A DNA stretch of 64,000 nt. Origin: JAFLCM01 sp964510955 (lineage in GTDB: Bacteria; Planctomycetota; Phycisphaerae; Phycisphaerales; UBA1924). How positions within the stretch are numbered: position 1 is the first letter of the stretch; each line of letters begins with the position of its first letter. The stretch spans positions 1-64,000 of the forward strand of contig CAZEDW010000010.1 in assembly GCA_964510955.1 (NCBI GenBank), given 5' to 3'. Of this stretch, positions 55,703 through 64,000 are shown in pieces. The notes beneath the pieces were generated by a model, which was not told where the DNA came from, did no database searches, and worked only from the letters and a program-made list of their open reading frames with translations. The position numbers and the translations under genes are program-made.

Positions 55703-55806
55703 GTGTGCCACTGACCCGTCTTCGGGTCAGTGGAGTAGTGCCGCGGGTGGGACCACTGACCCGAAAACGGGTCAGTGGCACGCGATGACGAGTTGGCGCC
55801 ACCCGC
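55594..55806. repeat. Direct repeat, left copy (DUF2726 3' end plus two hairpins)
   Basis: This 213-base block contains the last 109 bases of the DUF2726 gene, two hairpins with 11-base stems (arms CCACTGACCCG and CGGGTCAGTGG) at 55708-55733 (loop TCTT) and 55753-55778 (loop AAAA), and a shared tail ending GCCACCCGCC. The right copy is at 57402-57619. The first hairpin follows the stop by 5 bases; it lacks a U tract. Confidence 0.88.
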
Positions 55807-55807
55807 C

Positions 55808-56263
55808 TCAGTTGCCTGGCTCGTCCGGCCGGATCAACTCGACGCTGGGCGGACGGCACTCAAAGTACATTTCGATTTGTCCGAGCTCTTTGCCGATCGA
55901 CTTGACGACTTCGCGGAGCGCGTCCACCTGATCGGGGCGCACGGCGACGACGACCGCCTTGCTCTGCTCCACCTGGCCGTGCCAGGAGCCGGTGCGGGTG
56001 CCGAGGTCCGTCCAGCCGCCGAAGCGGCGGTCGAGCTCTTGGAGGTAGCCGTCGATCAGCGCGTGAGGGACGGGGGCGCCTTTGTTGTAGGCGAGTGGGA
56101 TGAGGAACTCGCAGGGGCAGAGGAGGGGCTGGTGGGTTGCGTGTGCGGCGCGCGGGGGAGGGGGTTCGGGGGCGCGGGGAGGGTGGGTCTGGCACCCGGC
56201 GAGGGCGAGGGCCGTGGTGATGGAGAGGATGGCGCAGAGGCCACGGCGGCGTGTCGGCAGCAT
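55808..56263 (-). CDS. Small lipoprotein, unknown
   Basis: A 151-residue lipoprotein: signal with lipobox (LSITTALALAGC, lipidated Cys23), a Pro-rich linker, then a roughly 100-residue domain (HALIDGYLQELDRRFGGWTD, TGSWHGQVEQSKAVVVAVRP, VVKSIGKELGQIEMYFECRP). The segment pattern RRFGGWT...G.W....SKAVVVAV...LGQ.MYFE is seen in an unnamed family of small bacterial proteins; I recognise the layout but not a function. Its stop lies 1 base from the left direct repeat, and its 5' end abuts the transposon-associated repeat block. ATG 56263 is the start that gives the lipobox. Confidence 0.65.
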   Translation of the reverse strand: MLPTRRRGLCAILSITTALALAGCQTHPPRAPEPPPPRAAHATHQPLLCPCEFLIPLAYNKGAPVPHALIDGYLQELDRRFGGWTDLGTRTGSWHGQVEQSKAVVVAVRPDQVDALREVVKSIGKELGQIEMYFECRPPSVELIRPDEPGN

Positions 56264-56319
56264 CGTGGGGATAGGTATAGCGAGTCGCGGCGGGGTGAGC
56301 GAGGCGGGGCGGGCGCGAT

Positions 56320-56605
56320 GGGGCGTGGGCACGAGCAGGCGGAGCGGTCTTGGCATTGGCCCGAAGGGCCATCCGATCCGAGCCCGGGGCGGAAGCCCCG
56401 GGAAGTGAGCATCATGGGCCGAGCCGCGAAGCGGCGGCACGCCGCTTGGCGCTAACGACATGGACATGAGACGCGGGCACATGACCGGCGCGAGATCGTG
56501 TGTCGCACCTTCGGTGTTCTTCGATGCTCGGAAGCATTCCTGTGGCTTCCGCCCCAGGCTCGGTTCGGGGCGCCGCTTCGCGGCTTCAGGATGGGGCGCG
56601 CGAGG
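56320..56605. repeat. Left REP-like block: facing units
   Basis: Unit 1 (plus, 56358-56453) contains three short palindromes: GGCCCGAAGGGCC, CCCGGGGCGGAAGCCCCGGG and GCCGCGAAGCGGC. Unit 2 (minus, 56500-56585) is a more diverged inverse with GGCTTCCGCCCCAGGCTC and GCCGCTTCGCGGC. This block plus short flanks fills the 362-base gap between the lipoprotein and transposase genes. Confidence 0.85.
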
Positions 56606-56625
56606 AGCAGGGAGACGTTGCTGGA

Positions 56626-57075
56626 TCACGCGAACACATACCGCTCGTCATGAGCGACACCGTGCTTGTCGAGCAGCGCGATGAACTCGACGCGGAAGTC
56701 GCGGGTTGCGTGGTGATCTGGCTGGGAGTGGATGTACGCCGTGACCGCGTCGGCATTCGAGCGGCTAACGGAGAAGGCGCCGTAACCGGACTGCCACGCG
56801 AAGGTGGCGGCGCCGACATCCTCGTGTATCCATTTGGAGGAGTTGGCCTTGAGGTCGCGGACGATGTCGGCAAGGGCGATCGTGGGGTGGAGCGCGATGA
56901 GCAGGTGGACATGGTCCTCGACGCCGCCGACGGCGATCGCGGTGCAGTCGCGGTTGCGCGCGATGCCGCCAAGGTAGGCGTGCAGGCGCGGGGCGACGGC
57001 GCCCGTGATGAAGGGTTGGCGGTCTTTGGTTGAGAAGACGATGTGCACCAGGTGGCGACAGAGCCTGCTTCCCAT
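56626..57075 (-). CDS. Single-domain Y1 (HUH) transposase, REP-associated (RAYT) type
   Basis: A 149-residue IS200/RAYT-family transposase (Y1_Tnp, PF01797): RHLVHIVFSTKDRQPFI at the start, the HUH motif in DHVHLLIALHP (His55, Val56, His57) and the catalytic tyrosine region VTAYIHSQPDHH (Tyr114). This class cuts single-stranded DNA at hairpins. Its length is close to IS200 transposases (about 150). The start ATG 57075 is after the right repeat block; a longer frame runs into the repeat and is rejected. The gene looks intact. Its likely substrates are the flanking REP-like hairpins. Confidence 0.88.
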   Translation of the reverse strand: MGSRLCRHLVHIVFSTKDRQPFITGAVAPRLHAYLGGIARNRDCTAIAVGGVEDHVHLLIALHPTIALADIVRDLKANSSKWIHEDVGAATFAWQSGYGAFSVSRSNADAVTAYIHSQPDHHATRDFRVEFIALLDKHGVAHDERYVFA

Positions 57076-57084
57076 ATGGGGAGT

Positions 57085-57375
57085 ATGGGTGAGAGGTGGC
57101 GCGTGAGCAAGCGAGCGAAGGGAGCGGATAGAGAGGCCCGAAGGGCCGCCCGATCCGAGCCCGGGGCGGAAGCCCCGGGGCATGAGCATCACGGTGCGAG
57201 CCGCGAAGCGGCGGTACACCGGCTGGCGCGGGGCGTGTGGGCGTAAAGCGCGAGCGTGTGTCCGGTGTTTCGCGACCGTGTGCCGCACCTTCGGTGCTCT
57301 TGATGATGCGGCGTTTTCCTGGGGCTTCCGCCCCAGGCTCGGGTCGGGCGCCGCTTCGCGGCTGGGAGCGCGGCG
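57085..57375. repeat. Right REP-like block: facing units
   Basis: Unit 3 (plus, 57135-57232) matches unit 1 closely (GGCCCGAAGGGCC, CCCGGGGCGGAAGCCCCGGG, GCCGCGAAGCGGC in order). Unit 4 (minus, 57280-57362) matches unit 2. The block lies directly upstream of the transposase gene and, with the direct repeat to its right, fills the 564-base gap to the mutase gene. Confidence 0.85.
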
Positions 57376-57401
57376 AGGCGCTCGCGAGGGGGTGTGTGCG
57401 C

Positions 57402-57515
57402 GTGCGGGATGAGCTGCTGGACACGGTTTTGAAGCGGGCGGGGATCCCGGTTACGCACGTTGATTAGCAGGTGAGCTGCCAAGTGGACGAGGCGCGGGGG
57501 ATGATGGGTTGAGGC
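57402..57515 (+). pseudogene. Degenerate fragment of the DUF2726 gene 3' end
   Basis: The reading frame VRDELLDTVLKRAGIPVTHV aligns with the end of the DUF2726 protein (GRDELVDLVLKRAGIPITHV) but is closed by TAG at 57465-57467. The following bases still match the nucleotides of the original (GTGGACGAGGCGCGGGGGAT). It is an untranslated remnant: no start, no domain, internal stop. Confidence 0.85.
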
Positions 57516-57619
57516 GTGCCACTGACCCGTCCTCGGGTCCGTGTCGAAGCTCGCGGGCAGGACCACTGACCCGAAGACGGGTCAGTGGCACGAGATGACG
57601 AGTCAGTGCCACCCGCCGC
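57402..57619. repeat. Direct repeat, right copy
   Basis: A partner of 55594-55806. It carries the DUF2726 remnant, one degenerate hairpin (57519-57544, right arm altered to GGGTCCGTG), one intact hairpin (57563-57588, arms CCACTGACCCG and CGGGTCAGTGG, loop AAGA) and the shared tail GATGACGAGT...GCCACCCGCC. The two copies bracket the lipoprotein gene and the RAYT element. Confidence 0.88.
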
Positions 57620-57639
57620 CGTGCTAACGAGACGATTGC

Positions 57640-59565
<1,926 letters not shown>

Positions 59566-59667
59566 GGTTGAGTTCCCGAGCGGGGCGCGGCGCGTTGCCC
59601 TTTCAGCCGATCCCAGATTCTGCCGCGGATTGTAGGAATTGACGACCCGATCTTGCCAACGGGGGTT

Positions 59668-61755
59668 TCAGCGGTCCTCTGTGGGCTTGGCGGCCTCCAT
59701 CGGGATCGGCGCATCGAGGGCGGCCCGCAGGTCGGCGGCGGTGAGGTTGTAGATAAGGATGGCGCCGCCGGCGTCGGCGTCGGGAGCTCGGGTTTGGCGG
59801 AGCCACGCACACAGGCGGCGGAAGCGCCAGTAATCAAAGCTCATCATGGGGGCATTCCCGGCGCGGGGAATCAGGTCGGGGGCGGCGGCGTAGGCTCGCT
59901 CGGCCCCCGTGCGCTGGGCCTGGTACTGGTCTTCGTAGACCGGGTTCCACGGGCCACGCGCGGGGTCGTAGGCGCTCACGAGGATCGAGGCGCCGATGCA
60001 GTAGACGCCGGGCTTGAGCGTGCGCGGGATGACGGTTCGGTTGTCGGGGTAACTTGGGAGTACGACGGCGTCGATGCCGTAGCGGGCGGGGTCGATGGAG
60101 CCGCCAAAGTAGGCGAGGTAGACCGGGGCCGACTTGTCGGCGCGGGCGACGAGGTAGGTGCGCAGGTCGATGAGGGCCTGGCCCCAGTCGAGGTTGCTGT
60201 CGACGAGGTACTTGTGGGCGCCCTTCGTGCGGGTGACGACGCCGTTGAAGTAGGTGAGATAGTTGGGGCGGATGAGGAACGACTCGGCGGCGAACCACAG
60301 CAGCAGCGCGGCGACCGCGATCCGCCCGAGCGTGCGCACGGGGCCGATGCGCAGCGATAACAGCGCACTCGCAAGCCCGCCCGCAAGGATGAAGTAGAGC
60401 GGGTACGTCGGCAGCATGTGCCGGTGACCGATGTTGAGGTGGGCCTGCACGGCGGTGAACCAGTACACCCCGGCCATGACCAGCAGCGGGGCGAGCGCGT
60501 AGGCGGCGCGCCGGACCTCGGGGCGGCGCATCAACACGACGCCGGCGCCGACAGAACCGAGCGTGAGCAGGAGCAGGGGGACGGGCGTCTTGACGCCGAC
60601 GGCGAAGGGGAAGTACTCGGGCCAGCCCGTCATGCCCCATTGACCGTTGAAGTACGCGGCCCGCTTCTGGGCGTTGCCGATGACGAAGCCGAAGCCGTAG
60701 AGATAGGACTCGGGCAGCAGCTTGTGCCGCATCGCCCATTCGATCCGGGGTTTGATCGTGGGCGCCCACTGCATCGCGATCTGCCAGGCGTTGGCGTCGA
60801 ACGAGTCCGCGGGCGCGGCGTTCGCGGGAACGTTGTAACGGACCGGGTTGTCGGAGGCGGCGCGGTAACGGAAGTCATAGACGCCCCATACCCCGGCCCA
60901 CGCGATCACCGCCGCCGCCGCGACAGCGCCCGCGGCCAGCAGCGTGCAGCGGAGGCGGCCCGTGAACAAGGTCAGGCGCGAGCGCTTCCAGCCCATCTCG
61001 AGCGAGGCGCCGGACGCGAATCGCACGGCCAGCAGCGCGCCGGCGATCGGGATGAGCAGCACGCCGGACATCTTGGCCGTGGCCAGGCCCGCCGCGCTCA
61101 GGCCTGACGCGAGGACGCTCAGCGGTGTGACGCGGTGCATGAGCCGCCACACGCACCAGCTCGCCAGCGGGAAGAACAGGCCCGCCGCGGCGTCGGAGGT
61201 GATGAGGAACCCGTGCGCCAGCATCGTGGGGCACAGCGCGAAGAGCCCCGCGGCGATCAGGGCCGCACCGTCGTTGAACGCCCGGCGGGCGATCAGGAAA
61301 ACGACCAGCGCCGACAGGGCGCTCACCAGCGCGATGGCGGCGCGTCCGGGGCCCACGAGCGACTGGGGGTCGTTCCCGGAGTTGTTGAAGAAGCGCCAGT
61401 TGAAATCCCAGATCATCTCGCGGCTGGTCGGCGATGAGTCCGGGAGCGGACCGGGCCAGTTGAACTTGTTGAAGAGCACCGTGGCGGCCCCGGCCAGTCG
61501 CTGGGGGAGCATGCCATTCTCGGGGTTGTGGGTGAAGTCGCCGTTCTTGAACGACGCGATGCCCTGGATGAGGTGCGGGGGCTCGTCGGCGGTGACGGAT
61601 TGTCGGCTGACGGCGGTGAGGCCGAGAACGATGTGCCCCACGAGGATCATCCCGAGCAAGGCGTAGACGACAGGCTTGGGGAACGGCGCCGAGCGAACGG
61701 TGGCGTGCGCGGGGGGCGGCGCGGCGGCGGGGGAGGTGGAGCGACCGGGGGCCAT
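59668..61755 (-). CDS. GT39-type membrane glycosyltransferase, long form
   Basis: A 695-residue polytopic membrane protein with about ten transmembrane helices and the GT-C first-loop motif (SRQSVTADEPPHLIQGIASF) in which a DE pair replaces the DD of PMT-type enzymes, then PENGMLPQRLAGAATVLF. Later elements are GFLITSDAAAGLFFPLASW and HRHMLPTYPLYFILAGGLAS, as in dolichyl-phosphate-mannose-type transferases. The C-terminal 180 residues are soluble and contain YLVDSNLDWGQALIDLRTYL, a pattern repeated in planctomycete homologues. It should glycosylate exported proteins or lipids. ATG 61755 is close to the divergent subtilase gene. Confidence 0.82.
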   Translation of the reverse strand: MAPGRSTSPAAAPPPAHATVRSAPFPKPVVYALLGMILVGHIVLGLTAVSRQSVTADEPPHLIQGIASFKNGDFTHNPENGMLPQRLAGAATVLFNKFNWPGPLPDSSPTSREMIWDFNWRFFNNSGNDPQSLVGPGRAAIALVSALSALVVFLIARRAFNDGAALIAAGLFALCPTMLAHGFLITSDAAAGLFFPLASWCVWRLMHRVTPLSVLASGLSAAGLATAKMSGVLLIPIAGALLAVRFASGASLEMGWKRSRLTLFTGRLRCTLLAAGAVAAAAVIAWAGVWGVYDFRYRAASDNPVRYNVPANAAPADSFDANAWQIAMQWAPTIKPRIEWAMRHKLLPESYLYGFGFVIGNAQKRAAYFNGQWGMTGWPEYFPFAVGVKTPVPLLLLTLGSVGAGVVLMRRPEVRRAAYALAPLLVMAGVYWFTAVQAHLNIGHRHMLPTYPLYFILAGGLASALLSLRIGPVRTLGRIAVAALLLWFAAESFLIRPNYLTYFNGVVTRTKGAHKYLVDSNLDWGQALIDLRTYLVARADKSAPVYLAYFGGSIDPARYGIDAVVLPSYPDNRTVIPRTLKPGVYCIGASILVSAYDPARGPWNPVYEDQYQAQRTGAERAYAAAPDLIPRAGNAPMMSFDYWRFRRLCAWLRQTRAPDADAGGAILIYNLTAADLRAALDAPIPMEAAKPTEDR

Positions 61756-61891
61756 CGGGTTGTGTTGTACCGCACGCAGGGGTGGGGCGTCGCGGGAAGG
61801 GGGCCGCGGTGATGAGGAATCGGAAATTGTCTTGATCCCGCGGGTCCGCCGGGTAGTCTGGTTTCGGTCGGAGGAACCACAGGAGACACCC

Positions 61892-63985
61892 ATGGCGGCG
61901 AGAACGCTGAATCTGGTAGGGCTCATGGTGCTGGGTGCGTTGCTCCAGGCCGGCTCGGCGCTCGGCGATGCTGCGCCGGCTCCCGTGACCGGCGACCCCG
62001 GCGAACCGATCTGGCACTTCAAGCAGGTGCATCGATACGCGATCGATCCGGCGCGGGTCGCGGTGTATGACCCGACCGGGGCGTGGCGAACTCGAGGCGC
62101 CGGCGCGGGCCGGGCGGACGTAACGGACCACGCGCTCTCAGGATGGAGCTTCGTCGCACTGCCCCAGCGCGACCGAACCGCGGCCAGAGTGCGTGAAGTT
62201 TTGCGGGCGCCGGCGCCGCTGTTGGGGATAGATGAGCGGGCGGCGGCCGGGCTGTTCGTTTCGCCGGTGCTGATCGACGACCTGGGCGGGCCGATGCTGG
62301 TGCGCCCGGAGCTGCTGGTGAGGTTCGAGGCCGGCGTGCCGGGGGCATTCGCGGGGCGTCGGCTGGGGATGTTCGCGGGCGCTCGGGTTGTTGCCGAGAA
62401 CGCGCACGGATTGGACAAGTGCTTCCGCCTGCGGACCTCGGAGGGGAGCAACGGGCTGGATGTGCTGGCCCTTGCGGGTCAGCTCGCGTCGGACCCTCTG
62501 GTGCGGTTCTGCGAGCCGGACATGGTCTTCACCGGACGGGGTGACGCCATCCCCAACGACCCCGGGTTCTCCCAGTGCTGGGGCCTGCGCAACACCGGGC
62601 AGTTCGGCGGCCTGGTCGATTTTGACATGGACGTGAGCGAGGCGTGGGACATCACCACCGGCTCGGCGTCGATCAAGGTGGTGGTGATCGACGTGGGCGT
62701 GCAGCAGGACCACCCCGACCTCAACCAGGTGCCAGGGACGGACACGAGCTTTGCGCCGGGGGTGAACGGCGGTCCGAACAACGCCTGCGACAACCACGGC
62801 ACCGCCGTGGCAGGGTGCGTCACGGGGATCATCAACAACGCCCTGGGCACATGCGGTGTGGCCCCGGGCTGCAAGGTGGCCTCGGCCCGAACGTTTGTGA
62901 GCAACGTCCCGTGCGACGGCGGCTGGAGCTCGGGCGTCGGTGAGACCCTCAACACGCTCAACTGGGCCGCCTCGATCGGGGCGCGGGTGACCAACAACTC
63001 AAACTACTACGGTTTCCAGTCCAGCGCGATCTCGGACCTGTACACGAGCACACGGGCGGGGGGAATGGTTCATTTCGCCTCGGCGGGGAACGACGCCTCG
63101 GGGACCATCACCTACCCGTCGAGCATCCCGAGCGTGAACTCGGTGGCGGCGCTGGCGTCCAACGGCACGCGGGCGTCGTTCAGCAACTTCGGTCCGGGCC
63201 TGGATTTCTCCGCGCCGGGCCAGACGATCTACAGCACCGACCGCACCGGCTCGGCGGGTTACTACGCCGGCGACTACGGCGCGGTGGACGGAACCTCCTT
63301 CGCCTCGCCGTACGCGTCGGGAGTAGCCGCGCTGATCCTCTCGCAGACGCCGTCGCTGACGGCGTCGCAGGTCGAGGGCCTGATGCAGAGCACCGGCACG
63401 GACCTCGGGAGCGCCGGGTACGACACGGGATTCGGATGGGGGATGCCCAACGCGTACACGGCGCTGACGGGGACGCCGCCGCCCCCGCCGCCGCCGCCGG
63501 GTCCCTTCAACCTGCTTTCCCCGGCGAGTAACGCGACCGGCGTGGCGCTCAGCACCACCCTGGATTGGTCGGATGCGAGCGGGGCATCGAGCTACATCGT
63601 GACGCTGGACGACACATCGGACTTCTCCTCGCCGATTTTCTCGGTGAGTGTCGCAGGTGCGAGCCAGGTGGGGATGTCCCCCGGGACTTTGCAGCAGGCC
63701 ACAACGTATTACTGGAAGGTGGTGGCGCGAAGCCCGGAGCTGCAGACAACACCGTCCACGCCCGCGAGTGCCTCGTTCACGACCGTGGTCCCGCCGCCGG
63801 CGTGCAGGAGCGACCTCAGCCACGACGGCGCGGTCAACACGGTGGACCTTTCGCTGCTGCTGGGTGACTTTGGCAGGACCGTGGCGCCCGGATCGGGGGC
63901 GGACCTGAACAGCGACGGCCGGGTGAACACGGCCGACCTCATCATCCTGCTCAGCGAGTTCGGGCGATCGGACTGCCCGGTTTGA
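61892..63985 (+). CDS. Secreted subtilisin-like protease with Fn3-like and dockerin-like modules
   Basis: A 697-residue exported protease (signal MAARTLNLVGLMVLGALLQA, then GSALG). A prodomain-like region is at about residues 45-210. The S8 catalytic triad is complete: Asp in VVVIDVGVQQDHPDL (DVG instead of DTG), His in DNHGTAVAGC, Ser in DGTSFASPYASG, with the oxyanion Asn in HFASAGNDAS. A Pro-run linker leads to an Fn3-like domain (about 535-625: LDWSDASGASSYIVTLDDTS, YYWKVVARSPEL). The last 60 residues form a dockerin-like module with two Ca loops (DLSHDGAVNTVDLSLLLGDF, DLNSDGRVNTADLIILLSEF) between PPPACRS and RSDCPV. ATG 61892 has AGGAG about 10 bases upstream. Confidence 0.9.
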   Translation: MAARTLNLVGLMVLGALLQAGSALGDAAPAPVTGDPGEPIWHFKQVHRYAIDPARVAVYDPTGAWRTRGAGAGRADVTDHALSGWSFVALPQRDRTAARVREVLRAPAPLLGIDERAAAGLFVSPVLIDDLGGPMLVRPELLVRFEAGVPGAFAGRRLGMFAGARVVAENAHGLDKCFRLRTSEGSNGLDVLALAGQLASDPLVRFCEPDMVFTGRGDAIPNDPGFSQCWGLRNTGQFGGLVDFDMDVSEAWDITTGSASIKVVVIDVGVQQDHPDLNQVPGTDTSFAPGVNGGPNNACDNHGTAVAGCVTGIINNALGTCGVAPGCKVASARTFVSNVPCDGGWSSGVGETLNTLNWAASIGARVTNNSNYYGFQSSAISDLYTSTRAGGMVHFASAGNDASGTITYPSSIPSVNSVAALASNGTRASFSNFGPGLDFSAPGQTIYSTDRTGSAGYYAGDYGAVDGTSFASPYASGVAALILSQTPSLTASQVEGLMQSTGTDLGSAGYDTGFGWGMPNAYTALTGTPPPPPPPPGPFNLLSPASNATGVALSTTLDWSDASGASSYIVTLDDTSDFSSPIFSVSVAGASQVGMSPGTLQQATTYYWKVVARSPELQTTPSTPASASFTTVVPPPACRSDLSHDGAVNTVDLSLLLGDFGRTVAPGSGADLNSDGRVNTADLIILLSEFGRSDCPV

Positions 63986-64000
63986 ACGGTGAGAAAACGA

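Larger units (their letters stand above)
56320..57375 (-). mobile_element. RAYT-type element: Y1 transposase gene between duplicated REP-like blocks
   Basis: A single-domain Y1 transposase gene (56626-57075) lies between two similar blocks of about 280 bases (56320-56605 and 57085-57375). Each block has one roughly 95-base repeat unit in plus orientation and one in minus orientation. This is the arrangement of REP-associated tyrosine transposases (RAYTs) with inverted REP pairs. The blocks align over most of their length. The element has no obvious passenger gene. Confidence 0.78.

Noticed and set aside
61756..62451. N-terminal extension of the second GT39 protein to 927 residues
   Set aside because: The extension overlaps the divergent subtilase gene and its prodomain coding region; it is Ser/Arg/Pro-rich without family similarity. 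Start 61755 fits the first helix.

Overview
The window looks like a chromosomal segment of a planctomycete of the Phycisphaerae type. The evidence is very high GC content, many GTG and TTG starts, and ATGA/GTGA/TTGA stop-start overlaps. Secreted proteins end in a Cys-bracketed dockerin-like module or a PEP-CTERM-like tail, and one carries the planctomycete N-terminal motif LEPRVLLSA. A lipid A deacylase-like protein, an outer-membrane barrel and a lipoprotein cytochrome imply a didermic envelope. I found no rRNA, tRNA, CRISPR array or prophage. The taxonomic reading is inference.

Layout. 0-5.8 kb: end of a basic-tailed protein, then a coupled minus-strand cluster (small membrane protein, secreted TPR protein, LPG-synthase-like membrane protein) and a secreted helical-repeat protein. 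5.8-9.6 kb: an incomplete peptide ABC transporter (binding protein plus one permease), SlyX-like protein and PagL-like barrel. 9.7-12.4 kb: mreBCD. 12.5-19 kb: methyltransferase, conserved membrane protein, ALDH7-type dehydrogenase, a tyrosine-phosphatase/cytochrome c' fusion and a GT39-type glycosyltransferase. 19-28 kb: dockerin protein, pgk, miaA, nucleotide-sugar genes (gmd, UDP-xylose synthase, ugd) and an MBL hydrolase. 28-32 kb: dnaA with a candidate self-regulated promoter, a bacillithiol-type deacetylase and nnrD. 32-42.6 kb: S1/P1-like phospholipase/nuclease, a 1405-residue ten-heme lipoprotein with an LVIVD propeller, an outer-membrane barrel, and a divergent HbpS/GlcG-domain protein. 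Together these look like an outer-membrane electron conduit. 42.6-48.7 kb: ClC transporter, ECF sigma factor, gatB and an erythromycin-esterase-like protein. 48.7-52.7 kb: a coupled operon with a catalytically dead ketosynthase (KS-beta/CLF-like), a GxxExxY protein, an intact ketosynthase and a membrane-anchored protein. 52.7-64 kb: secreted repeat/dockerin proteins, a DUF2726 protein, a RAYT transposase inside nested repeats, a B12-dependent acyl-CoA mutase large subunit, a second GT39-type protein and a subtilase.

The most unusual feature runs across the whole window. At least four intergenic gaps contain two low-complexity arms of about 25-60 bp, built from a short imperfect period and inverted relative to each other around a spacer. 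The arm sequence differs between loci but the architecture does not. A fifth copy lies in frame inside the acyl-CoA mutase gene and adds about 50 residues; a one-armed example adds about 20 more near its C-terminus. Second to this are the porin/decaheme/HbpS locus, the KS-alpha/KS-beta operon, the phosphatase-cytochrome fusion and the RAYT locus.
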